From Limnanthes douglasii subsp. nivea (Eukaryota; Streptophyta; Magnoliopsida; Brassicales; Limnanthaceae), in NCBI GenBank assembly GCA_036936605.1, contig JAUPFV010000004.1, positions 126,455,737-126,519,736 on the forward strand: DNA of 64,000 nucleotides. The letters run 5' to 3'. The notes beneath the pieces are model-generated. The model saw nothing but the letters and a program-made list of their open reading frames with translations, made no database searches and had not been told where the DNA came from. How positions within the stretch are numbered: the first letter of the stretch is position 1; each line of letters opens with the position of its first letter. Position numbers and translations under genes: made by a program. This document shows, piece after piece, positions 13,498 through 23,868 of this stretch.

Positions 13498-13572
13498 TGA
13501 GCTATTAAGAAGTCTTACAAGACAAATAACCAAACATTCACAAACCATTAAAAAACGCAAAGACATTTTCAT

Positions 13573-13950
13573 ATGGAGTTCAACGTCGATGAACACTACC
13601 AGTTGCCTCAGGCGGTGAAAGTTTCCCGTCGTAAGTTGGGGGAAGATACCAGCGATGCGTTTTTTGAATGAGTCTTATGCATGATGTATTTCAGTTATGG
13701 CCGTGCAGGAACAAGAGGTCTTATTGTGCGCAGTCGTGACCAAATCAAAAGTAGGTACCTTTTTATCCAACCACTATAATGTTTACTCATCTTACCATTT
13801 AAGATTAAGCAAGATTTGGCTGCCTTCTAGAACATGACCATCGTAGACTACATCACTAAGGATATGATGGCGTATCTGGAAGATAGGATTGCAGAATAGG
13901 AGGAAGGGGATGATTCGGAAGACAACATGGGATACGACTTTGACGAGTGA
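13573..13950 (+). CDS. Small unidentified gene between PMD and transposase genes
   Basis: The ATG at 13573 opens a 32-codon frame (starts MEFNVDEHYQLPQAVKVS, ends DAFFE) that stops at a TGA. Coding-like text seems to continue in another frame to a splice-like donor (AAAAG|GTAGGT) near 13750. A second block from about 13832 reads NMTIVDYITKDMMAYLEDRI, has a stop, then an acidic stretch, and ends GYDFDE before a TGA at 13948-13950. I do not recognise the family. It lies between two MULE-borne genes, on the same strand as the PMD relic and divergent from the 92-bp repeat array and transposase. It may be a third accessory gene, a decayed one, or an alternative tail of the PMD gene. The coding interpretation is tentative. 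Confidence 0.4.
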
Positions 13951-14156
13951 AGAATCATATTTTTGCAATTGGCTTTTTTAGTTTTTATGTTTCGATCAGT
14001 TTTTATGTTTCATTGGTTTTTATGTTTCATTAAGCTTTGTTCGATTTAGAGTCCTACGTTTTTCAGAGTCTTATGTTTTTTACGTTCAATTGTCTTTCTT
14101 TGTACGCACTTATTTGTTGCGAAACTTTAAATATCATCTCTACACTTGAAAATGAG

Positions 14157-14612
14157 CGGAAAATGTAATTTCCACAGTCGCACGCGACGGGTTCAAAACT
14201 CATTCTCAAATAAGCGTTGCGACAACAACGTCTCTGGTTGAAAACTAGAACCTAAATTATTTCATGTCGTCTCATACGACGAGTTCAAAATATTGTCGCA
14301 CAAAGACGTGGCGACGACAACGTTTCTAATTGAAAACTAGAGCCAATTGTTTTGCCAGCCGTCGCATGCGACGAGGTCAAAACGTTGTCGCACACATGCT
14401 TCGTGACGGCAACGTCTCTGGTTGAAAGTAAGATCCAAATATTTTTCCAACCGTCGTGTGCAACGAGTTCGAAACAATGTCGCAAATAGGCTTCGAGACG
14501 GCAACGTCTCTGGTTCAAAACCTTAGCCAAATTTGTTGTCAGTCGTCGCGTACGATCGTGTTCCCACATGATCGCGTGCGACGACTATAAACATTTTCGC
14601 GTGCGAGGGCTG
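14157..14612. repeat. 92-bp CpG-rich minisatellite with palindromic cores
   Basis: The marker CGTCTCTGGTTG (or a one- to three-base variant) starts at 14229, 14321, 14413 and 14505, spacing of exactly 92 bases each time, with a partial unit in front and behind. Each unit has an imperfect palindrome of the type GTCGCAYGCGACG followed by AGTTCAAAACGTTGTCGCAC. CpG density is far above that of the rest of the window. The same GTCGCATGCGACG-like words recur at 17660-17820, inside intron 1 of the neighbouring transposase gene. The array sits just beyond the 3' end of that gene. A minus-strand open frame of 94 codons over the array (14285-14569) is a by-product of a repeat whose length is not divisible by three. 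Confidence 0.9.
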
Positions 14613-14798
14613 TAATTTGAATAAAACTGTAAATGGTCATTAATTTAACTTAGTATAGTAGGAGACAACAACTATAATAAAACCCCTCCATAATCGGCAA
14701 CTTTAATTCATCTTAAATAAAACTATAACTAAAATGGCATTTGGTGGTAGGGGTAAGATTAGCGGAATACACAAAATTTAACATCATACAAAATTACA

Positions 14799-17700
14799 TC
14801 AAATGTCGTCTCTTGTCAAATCGGTTACATGCGGATTTTCTTTCAAGTTTATTTTCCTAACTTGAATTAGTTGTGTAAATTTTTTGAACCAACGGTAGTA
14901 CGGATGCGCCCATTGACTCGTTTCTTCGGTGGCATAAGCACCCCAACATTGGTATAATGGCGGCAATGGTCCATCTGGTGGAGTAGTAATCTGCAAGAAA
15001 AAATAGGAAATCAGTGCATTTTGTATTAAATATGTAAACAATTATAAAAGGATGAGATACTTAAATTAACAAAGTGACATCCATATACGAAAGTAATCCC
15101 AACTTCTATGATCGTTGAATTGTTCACGGGTGGGCGTCCACGGATTGCTAGATACGTTAATGACGCTTCTTGCGATACATGGTACACCATACATTGATAC
15201 CTTGTTGCAATGACTAGTCCTATGTCCGGAAATGTCATCCAATAGTGTCTACTAGGTTTGGGCTTGAAGTAATCCAACCTATGTACCGAATCGTCAAACA
15301 CCTTTGGCGAACCATATACATCCAACCAAGATGTACGGTTTTCTCGCAACTCTTTCAACAACTCGCGTCTAACATCTTCCTATCTATCTTCATTATTGTA
15401 TATTGAATGAGCTACATAAAGATATCCGCATTGTCCGTCCGGAAGAACGTCAACTAACTTAATAAAATAAGTGTGTAGAAATGTCGGTATGCAATCTAGA
15501 TATAATGTTAACTTCTCATCCTTAACAATTTTCTTTAGCCTACCAACTTTCTTTTTTTCAAGTGGAGGTTTGGGTGGTACGACAGGAACCACGTTAGATG
15601 CGGATGTGCTCCCTAACGTGTTAACGGGTGTACTACCTATCGAGTTAGCCGGAGTACTAGCACTAGCAGTTTGTTCAATGAGATATGCCCATGAACTAGG
15701 GTTCCGTTTAGTCGATTTTCAACGCCTCCCTTTGGCATACCCTTAGCTCTAACCGCTTCTTTAGTGTCTTGAATATGATAGTCTCGGGCCTCAAGATTTG
15801 CATTACCCGATTGGTAATGTGGTCTTGTTGGTTAGGGCGAAAAGTACGAATGGAGTTGTCAATTATGGATTTTTTTTCAATTCGTCCTTACTAGAGTTGG
15901 GATCTCTATGAACAATATCTAATCTTCTCCAAAAGATATCCATATCTTCTAAAGGGATGCACCTACCAACTCTAGCTATAAACGCAATTTCACATGCACA
16001 AGGTAACCCATGTGTTTTCCTAAGGAAACATCCTCCACATGCTACCCGATCTACTCCTATATTTCTAGCACGTACAATAGCAACCATCAATAGTTTTAGG
16101 CCCGCATGTGACACATGACCTTTAAGATTCTATGTCAAAATACCATCAAAACCGGGAAATGTTCAAAATTTACTTCGCTCGAACGATTTGAGGATCCTCG
16201 TATGCTGCTTCGTTAGTAAGTTGTAAACTTTTTCCCAAAAAAGTTCAAAATTGCATTGATTCATCCCAGGGTATTTTTTGACGGACAAGTGAGCATCCTC
16301 CGCCCTACATAACACAAGTAAAAAATTAGGACCTTATTTTAAAAGAGATATAATAGCAAAACAAAAACTGGATAAAAGGACATACCTATTTGAAGTTGTT
16401 TGGCCATGATGTTGTATCTTGTTTGTTCGATATTGAAGAAACGTGTCACCATATTTTGTTATCAACACGTCCATAACGTACGCAAAACACTTGGGTTGAG
16501 AGCCAAACATCTCCTTCAATGTAGCTAGATTTTTTTCATAGCTCTCAACCGTGTTCGCTTCGGCAGCGTACCCATAAAACTCAACAAATTGTTCCGCAAC
16601 CACATCATCGTAAAATATCTTTTGGATCGTCCCAAGAATGTTTTTACTAATATGCCACGTGCATAGCAAGTGGTGTGTGCCCGGAAAATTATTCTCGATT
16701 GGTTGTATGAGAGCTAACTCTCGATCGGTAACAATAACGCCCGGAAATGCGCACACGTTATCCATCATCAAACCACGAAGAGTTTCCATAGCCCATACAT
16801 AATTTGCTATATTCTCTCCGCTCACAAACACATACGCAATGGTAGATATAATGAAAGTAGACGTTAACCCAACAATCTGTAATAAAGGTATCTTATACCT
16901 AGTCGTCTTGTTTAAATAGCACGTCACGGAATATACATAATAAGTCTATGCTCGTAGGATGTGCGAAAAAAAATCAGTGATCACCTTTGAATTGTCTTTC
17001 AAACACTCATATATGGAGTATCCATTCTTCTTCAATCTTGTCAACAAATATTGCATTTGTGTTTGTCCTTCGTGCTCAGCATTCCGATGTTTTTGGCAGC
17101 AATTGTAGATTGCACGCATGTTCGAAATATTCTCGGGATATTGATACTTCAAACTGCTATATATCTCCCTAGGACATGAACCGAGGTGAGACAAACTACG
17201 AACTAGTTCTTCTCCATCCCGTTTTAGCCTACAAGCGCGAGAATAACCGTCTAAGTGAACGTAGGGTTTGTGATTATATGTATCGTTTATCCCCTCCAAA
17301 CGCCATTTCATGGCTAGTACGTCAATTAGATGACCTTTTAATGCAAACAAACAATTACTTTTCTTCATAGAAGTCTTCCGCTTTTTTAACGTTTTCAGTT
17401 TCGCTTTTGATACGAATACACCATACCGCTCACAAACGTTAATCTAATATAGAAGTTCTTACCCGTATCCCGCTATCGTAGAGCTTCGTAATCGTGACGA
17501 ACTTAATTTTCTTTGATTCAATATCTACAAAAGCATCCAATTCATCTTTTGCAAATAGCCTATTTGTTTTGAATACTCTAGTGTAATCAACATCCATACA
17601 TAGAGGTTTGGCATGTTCCTCCTACAAAATATAAGATTGTAATCTATAAGCTTCGCATGCAAAAAATACCACAGGATCGTCGCATGCGGACGTTCTTTTA

Positions 17701-17921
17701 AGTTGTTACACGTGACGAGTTTAAAACGACGTCGCATGAAGACATACGACACATATCGTATGTCGGTCGCACGACTTGCGACGAAGACGAAGTTCCTCGC
17801 ACGATGTTCGTGCGACCATATAAAAAACGTATAATAGAGTTCAGCTACTTACCTCCATGCGGTAAGCGTCCTCCTCGTCTAGCAAGTCTTCCAAAGAGAC
17901 GTCTATTTCATCATTATCCAT
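14799..17921 (-). pseudogene. MULE transposase with SWIM zinc finger and OTU-like domain, multi-exon, broken
   Basis: Exon 1 (17921-17853) starts MDNDEIDVSLEDLL and ends at a GTAAGT donor. Exon 2 (17621-17463) reads LCMDVDYTRVFKTNRLFAKD, the FAR1/MULE-type N-terminal region. Exon 3 (17443-16386) carries a KKSNCLFALKG zinc-ligand-like block, then the transposase core: KTTRYKIPLLQIVGLTSTF, YVWAMETLRGLM, VIVTDRELALIQPIE (second catalytic Asp) and HLLCTWHISKNI (C-x2-H). Exon 4 (from 16304) holds HVSHAGLKLLM and a SWIM finger (CGGCFLRKTHGLPCACE). After a disordered linker comes an OTU-like protease domain: KLVDVLPDGQCGY near 15420-15470 with the candidate Cys, YWMTFPDIGLVIATRY near 15180-15250, and YGCHFV near 15070-15090 with the candidate His. 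The last exon (14990-14799) reads PPLYQCWGAYATEE and ends at TGA. Frames are broken near 16950, where the motif with the first catalytic Asp (usually MDCTY) is missing, and by stops in exon 4 and the linker. The element family is certain; activity is very unlikely. Confidence 0.85.
17640..17830. repeat. CpG-rich GTCGCA palindrome cluster in transposase intron 1
   Basis: This part of the intron between transposase exons 1 and 2 is packed with words such as CGTCGCATGCG, ACGACGTCGCATG, CATATCGTATG, GGTCGCACGACTTGCGACG and CGCACGATGTTCGTGCG. They resemble the cores of the 92-bp array at 14157-14612, although no regular period is seen here. A shared origin or a shared binding protein would explain both. 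Confidence 0.6.
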
Positions 17922-18860
17922 GAATATTCCAATATTTGGGTTGTTGTTGTGAATTTTATTGGTTTGGGTAGAAGATTGTAACTATTAGGGTTTAGGGTAG
18001 TAAATATTGATGGTAATTTTGTGGGTTTAGGGTAATAATTGACGGATTTCAGATTTTTGGTTGTTTTTGTGGGCAAATGGCATAAGTGTAATTATTTAGA
18101 GTGAGAGAAAAATTTCAAGTTTGAGTTTGAAAAAAGAAGGGGGTAAAGTGAGAGATCTATCAAAATGTGTCTTATTTCTAGCATGGTCCATTTGTTTTTT
18201 TTTCATCATTTTCTTTTTCCTTTTACTTTATGTTTATGTTTATTTTTATATATTATATTTTTTCGATACTTTTTATTTTATATATTTTATTGACAATTGG
18301 TACTTTAAATTTCTTATTTATCACTTTATTATTTTTATTATTATTATATCGCCTTTCGGGAGTATTACTCTAACTAGATACTTGATAACACAGGTACAGA
18401 GAACTAGAAAAGAAAAAAGAATAAATCTTCTAATCACCAAAGGTAGTGATTACGATTGTTTTATGTTTAGGATCAAGAAATTTCAAGACCTAAGCCTCAT
18501 ATATATAGACTTTACAACTTAAAGCTCAAATTCATAAAACTAAACATTTTTACTACTTCGTGATCGGGCACCATAACCGAATAAATTGATAAATTGATTT
18601 AAATCCTCAATTACCAGCGTCACGCTGAAGTGTTGAGATTTGGGCCCTCTTCTTTACAGTGCCCAAATTCAACCCGGTTAGCAAACTTAGGTCCATAATG
18701 CCTTTTGTACCTATAAATCTAATTCAGTTAATTAGTTAATCAACTTTATTAATTTTAATTTGGACTACCTTAAGACAATAACCCGGTATGTATATTTAGA
18801 ATATCGGCCAAAATTATTGTCGGTCCATTTACCCGGATTTTCAAGTTGTAAAGTCTTAGT
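17922..18860. other. Transposase upstream region and spacer
   Basis: 17922-18120 is the probable promoter and 5' leader of the minus-strand transposase gene. The GGGGGTAAAGTGAGAGATC text near 18137-18155 could belong to an element terminus, but no inverted partner was found on the other side. From 18180 to 18350 the plus strand is T-rich low-complexity sequence. Around 18620-18680 lies a GGGCCC-containing stretch that may be an old LTR scrap. Confidence 0.3.
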
Positions 18861-18965
18861 GTTAATTTAGTCTTGAAAACCCATTTAACCTATTTAATCC
18901 CTTTTGTCCAAAATTATTATGGAACATTAGTGTTAATTTAGTCTTGAAAACCCACTTAACCCCGA
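18855..18965. repeat. Two-copy direct repeat
   Basis: AGTGTTAATTTAGTCTTGAAAACCCAYTTAACC occurs near 18858 and again near 18927, 69 bases apart, almost identical. It abuts the point at which the copia RT is cut off, so it may mark the breakpoint or be part of a flanking element. Confidence 0.75.
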
Positions 18966-20079
18966 TTTTCTTTGCATTAGCAGGGTGAGTTACAAGCTCC
19001 CATATGTTGTTTTTCTTAATGGCTTCTATTTCACATGTGATTGCTTCAATCCAAATTGTTTCTTTGACAGATTACTTAAAACGCATCGGATCAGCATGAT
19101 ACATAAATAGTTCTAGTGTCATCTGTACTTCAGCCTCTTCATCTGAAATCATTTCTCCACTTTCATAACCCTTCTTCTCTAGTACTGTCTTTTTCTCTCA
19201 ATTTAAGAGTAAGTTTGCATCAGCGTTCCAATCCCATTTCTCTTCCTCTTCGAATATTACATCACAACTAATGCCAATTTTATTTAAAGTTGGATCATAA
19301 AGTCGGGCTGCCTTTGACTCATCGCTTAGTCCAAGTAAAACACACTTATTTCTCTTGTTACCTATGCAACCGAAAAATTTGAAATAGCCCACACTTGGTT
19401 TAGTTCCACTCTAGCACTCTTCTGGAACCATATCACTTACAACACTTGTCACATTTTTTCTCAATACATGACACGTCCACTTAGCCGCCTCAGCCCAAAA
19501 AATATTTGTCATGCGATATTCTGCAAGTAGACATCTGACCATGTTCATGATTATGTGATTTCTTCACTCGGTTACTCCATTTTGCTGAGGAGTGTAGGCA
19601 GTTGTTAGTTGTCTTCTGATTCCATTTTATTCATAAAAGTGGTTGAAGCTATTTGAAGTAAATTCTCATCATCTATCAGTTCTCATATTAAACATATAAA
19701 TTTTCCAACTTTCTTTTCGATAAAGACTTTTGAAGTTTTTAAAATAAACAAAAGCTTCATTCTTTTATGACAAAAAATATATCCCGATTTTGCGACTATA
19801 ATCATCTACCAACAAGAATTTGTACCTTTTTCCACTCTGATAAGAAGCCTCTGCCAAAATTACTCATCTCACTGCCTTGTCCATACCTACGATCACCCTC
19901 TACTTTTAGTACTTGTTTTTTGGAGACCTTGCGTCATAGCTTCCGTTCATCAACAAGTAATGAGCTTTACAACTCATCAATTGTCATTTGATCAATTTAT
20001 TTAGAATTTTCAACTGAACATACAATATAATTGAATCATGCACAGGATTTTCTCAACAATTCTTATATCTTCCAGTTCT

Positions 20080-21014
20080 TCTCCACAGTTTCTCACGTCA
20101 TTTGCTATGACCGTAAATCTTCCTAAATAATTTATCACTTTCTCAGCCCTCTTCATCTCCTCTGTTTCAAACAATCTTCGAAGCCTCTGGAGTTGAGCAC
20201 GCTTGAATCCTTATTGCCATGATACTTGGTCTTTATTACTTCCCGTAGTTGTTTGGATGTCTGCTTTTGAGTGATGGACTTCAAAATAGTCTTGTAGATG
20301 GACTAAAACATATAATTTATTGCCTTTAAATCATTAAGCCTAGATTCATCCAACATCTTTTGCTGCACCCCCATCAACACTTCACATTCTCCAAGTTACT
20401 TGTGGCAGCCTGGGTACTACTTGTACTTGGCTGTGATTTTTACTCATATTCATATTTTCCACTTGTGACTTGACGAAAGTAGTTAATTTTTTGTTCTTGA
20501 TTACTGATTGTATCTCATGTTTTAAAGTAATAAAATCCTTACTGTCATGTCCCACATTATTGCGATACTTATAGAATTGTGTGTTTTGATTTTCCTTCAG
20601 AGTTTGGATAAGTGCAGGTCTTCAAAATTGCACAACATTCATTGCCATATTATAAATGACTTATATCTAATTTCCAACGATAAGGTTTAAAGAGGTTAAT
20701 ATTGTCCAACTTATAGACTAAGTTGGTGATTTGGGAAATTAGTAATCTAGAGGAAGAAAGATATTCTTGATGTTTAGTTTTGTTTCAAGCCTTCCAAATA
20801 ATCTAACAGATAATAGGCAGAAGAATTGTTTAAATGTGAATTTCTTGCTTGGTAGACAAATACTGGATTCTAATAATGTGTATGATGATTGAATCACACA
20901 CCAGTAATCTTTTGAACATAAGAGATTCTTCACGAGTAAACACCAATGTTCGTAATCTCTATCAAATTTGGACACGATTAGGGCACTGAAGTTGTTCGAA
21001 TGAGATGTCATTTT
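20080..21014 (-). pseudogene. Copia gag relic
   Basis: The best start is the ATG at about 21012 (MTSHSNNFSALIVSKFD, then YEHWCLLVKNLLCSKDYW), which matches the copia gag N-terminal pattern of F.G..Y..W...M...L.S...W. Further down, RAEKVINYLGRFTVIAND and IRIVEKILCM (about 20155-20030) match the gag block that precedes the zinc knuckle. Stops separate the blocks. No zinc knuckle could be read. Confidence 0.7.
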
Positions 21015-21039
21015 CACACTTTGTTCACTATTGTTCACA

Positions 21040-21358
21040 TTTTTTTTTCACATTTTTTTTTCACTCTTTTTTACTCAAATACTCTTGTTTCACACTTTCC
21101 TCACTCTTTCTTCACTCAAACACTCTTGTTTTACTCAAACACACATTCCTCACCCTTTATTCACTCCAACACTCAAACACTTATTTTACTCAAACACGCA
21201 TTCCTTTCACTCAAACTATTTTACTCAAGCACACATACCTCATTCTTTTTGTATTTCATTCAAACACACATACCTCACTCTCACTATTTCTATGTTTCAC
21301 TCAAACACACATACTTCACTCTCACTCTTTCTATGTTTCACTCAAACAATTCTCTTTT
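21040..21358. repeat. Leader minisatellite of CTCAAACAC units
   Basis: Between the primer binding site and gag of the copia element lie about eight imperfect repeats built on TTTCACTCAAACACACATWCCTCAC. The last two are clean 41-bp units (CAAACACACA at 21261 and 21302). The repeats create long open frames in all three plus-strand frames at 21000-21435, which are artefacts of the repeat. Confidence 0.8.
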
Positions 21359-21370
21359 GCTCTGATATCA
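21359..21370 (-). promoter_or_regulatory. Copia primer binding site (initiator Met tRNA type)
   Basis: On the minus strand the sequence right after the LTR reads TGATATCAGAGC, one base from the standard plant copia primer binding site TGGTATCAGAGC that pairs with the 3' end of initiator tRNA-Met. It fixes the LTR border at 21371. Confidence 0.85.
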
Positions 21371-21813
21371 TGTTAGAATATGAAAGAGTAATATGTAAAG
21401 AGAATAAAAAATCAGTCATTCAGCTTAACGTGTAAGATAATTAATTCCATTAATTGTATAAACTTAGTCCAAATGCTAAACAAATATGAGGCTATAATTT
21501 GTTGTACGTACTTAAAAAAAGAAAATAATCATCTTAGAAAATATAGAGATCTTCATCCCAACAATATTAGATCGAAATTATTTTTATTTTTATTTTTATC
21601 TTATCTAATCTTTGTTTACTCTTTTTATTTATCAAAAATTAAATTCTTTGTATAAAATTAGCCCAAATGCAATTTTTTCTTATGTAACATATTTTTTGTA
21701 TGAATATGATTAGTATTTTTATTGTTTTAAGGTTACAACATCTATGTAAATACAATGAATATGTGAAGTTTTATTTTTATTCCAATTTAATGTTTAATTA
21801 TATTATTCTAACA
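21371..21813 (-). repeat. 5' LTR of the copia element
   Basis: It starts TGTTAG at 21371 and ends CTAACA at 21813, a perfect 6-bp inverted terminus, 443 bases long, directly next to the primer binding site. The inner border is secure; the outer one rests on the inverted terminus and a plausible length. No second LTR was found at the truncated end. Confidence 0.65.
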
Positions 21814-22825
21814 TTGGTAGAATTGTTAATGCTTTTAATTAACTACATATTTCAATAATCTGGTCATAGATTTATGACATAGACGGAAACGTAAAGTCTA
21901 TTTCTCAACTATACCAATGCCAGTAGGTTGAATGAGAAGTGCGCTACTATAATAACCCACTGAAATTTAAACTATATTATTAGATTTTATGACATAAATG
22001 TAAGAGCCAATGGAGAAGTGATATAACCAATCATACAAAGAGCACCTTGAAAAAGAATTAGATTTAAAAAAATATTTGTTTAATTTATATTATATATATA
22101 TATATATTATCTCTACGTATTTAAATAATCTCAAAATATTTTTTAATGTTAATTACTACTCTAATTATTATCCATTTTCTCCAATTATGATCCGTTGGAT
22201 CAAAACTTATATTTTTTTGTTTTATTATTAATAATTTCATGTTATTTTATTTACTAATATATATTTTTTATTAAAAAATAAAAAATAAAAAAAGATAAAA
22301 TTATCCTTTGACACGATATTCGAATCTCAGTACTCGCGGTAATCACAATGAAAATTGTATACTTGTATTTTTTCGTTCATGCTTTTCAATAATTATCAAC
22401 CGTATAACCCTTTTTATTAATTATCTTCTTATTTATCAATGTCTAATATTTTATTTATATTCATTTCAAACTCTTTTCACCTTTATTAAATTTATTATTT
22501 AAACTTTATCTTATATATCTGTACTTTATAGTATTTCTTTTCAATATTTTTTAAGAAAATTTCGCATGTCAACTATATATGAGTTATTCAAATAAATATA
22601 ATTGGTAATAAAATTTGTATTCATTACTGCACCATGTATAACACAAATCTTGCGCCATGATGGTGGGAAAAAGAGTACATTGACGATTTACACCAGAGTC
22701 GAATACAATTTCAAATCTTCAATTTTCGAAAGATGTTTCAATATACTTTCGTTCATAATTACCATTATATAGGCTCTGTGGTGTCCCTTTAGAATAACCT
22801 TAAACGATACGTCTCAGTTAGGTGT
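21814..22825. other. AT-rich spacer
   Basis: Includes a (TA)n run at 22089-22107. The 64-codon plus-strand frame at 22308-22502 is hydrophobic, AT-driven and unlike any family I know. No gene is called. Confidence 0.4.
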
Positions 22826-22829
22826 CAAT

Positions 22830-23850
22830 TTTTTATCATCATTTTATATTGAAAATATTGTGTATACAAAATCTTTCTATTTTAGACACTTCAACTTTAA
22901 CTTTGAATCAAATTTATTATTCGTAAGCTCTTTATAATGTTCAGCTCGTACATGGCCTTGATTTCTTATTACTTCAATTAAATCAATAACGAATTATCTC
23001 CCATTGTAATTTAATTCGGAAGAATAAAATTTAATTATATAATTAGGAATCAAAATATTTATTGGTACCACTCATTCTATTCCATAAACTAAGGCAAATA
23101 AAGTTTCATTTGAGTTGATTTTATCGTTGTCATATATGTCCATAATACCTCTTGTAAAAAATCTAGTCATTTTTCCTTAGCCAATTCAAGTTTCCTCTCA
23201 ATCTCACTGATTATAGTCGCCTTAGTAACCTTCCGCCTGACCATTAGCTTGGCGATAATATGGGGTAGGAAATTGCTTCTCCATTTCATACTTTCTATAA
23301 AACATTTTGACCATATCATTGTTAAACTGTAGGCCATTATGAGTCATTAAGATTCAATAGATCCCATATCTACGAAGAATATTATTTTTAAAAATTTACA
23401 AACTTCTTGCGCATGAGTTCTTAATAAAAACTTAGCTTCAACCCACTTGGTAAAATAATCCACTCCTACTATTAAGAACTATTTTTTCCAAGTTACTATA
23501 AGTAAAATACCTACTAAATCAATTCTCATTTGCCAAAGGGACAAAGAGATATAATAAAGGTATGGCCTCACTTGGTAAATAACTTGTTTTTAATTTTTTT
23601 TGATAATGATCACAACTTTATATTGAACGCTAGACATCTATTACTAGACAAGGCCAATAATATCATGCAAAAAAAATCACCTAACCGAACCTTTATATCC
23701 ACAAAGAGCTTCAACCACTCTTTCGTGTAGATCTCTTATGATAAATAATGCTTCATTGTTACCCAGAAATCTCAACAAATATTTTGTTGTATTTTTTCAA
23801 TAAAGAACCTCATCAAAACTTATTGAACCAATATTTTCATTGTAATATAT
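22830..23850 (-). mobile_element. Ty3/gypsy integrase fragment
   Basis: From about 23850 down, the minus strand shows a broken zinc-binding and YYWP-like region (about 23650-23700), the catalytic core start VGVDYFTKWVEAKFLLRTHA (about 23470-23410), NFLPHIIAKLM (near 23260), and a C-terminal block with TLFALVYGIE and VPINILIPN (about 23110-23040). It is the integrase of a Tat-like gypsy element, separate from the copia element beside it. Stops and frameshifts are frequent and no other domains could be read. Confidence 0.75.
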
Positions 23851-23868
23851 AAAAAATAAATATGTTAC

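Larger units (their letters stand above)
18960..21813 (-). mobile_element. Truncated Ty1/copia retrotransposon
   Basis: Minus-strand order from high to low coordinates is: LTR (21813-21371), primer binding site (21370-21359), repetitive leader (21360-21040), gag (about 21010-20080), integrase core (about 19760-19400), the copia linker (KCVLLGLSDESKAARLYDP, within 19198-19392), and the first residues of RT (WIEAI, NNIWELV, about 19060-18970). Integrase before RT defines Ty1/copia. The element stops early in RT; the rest of RT, RNase H and the 3' LTR are absent. Gag and integrase have many stops and frameshifts. Confidence 0.85.

Noticed and set aside
14157..14612. CRISPR-like regular repeats
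   Set aside because: Units are contiguous 92-bp tandem copies without unique spacers, in a plant transposon context.
18121..18522. 133-codon plus-strand open frame
   Set aside because: T-rich low-complexity DNA encoding F/Y/I runs; no conserved pattern.
21000..21435. Three overlapping plus-strand frames of 121-134 codons
   Set aside because: All three frames are open only because of the CTCAAACAC repeats in the copia leader; translations are low-complexity S/T/H/F text.
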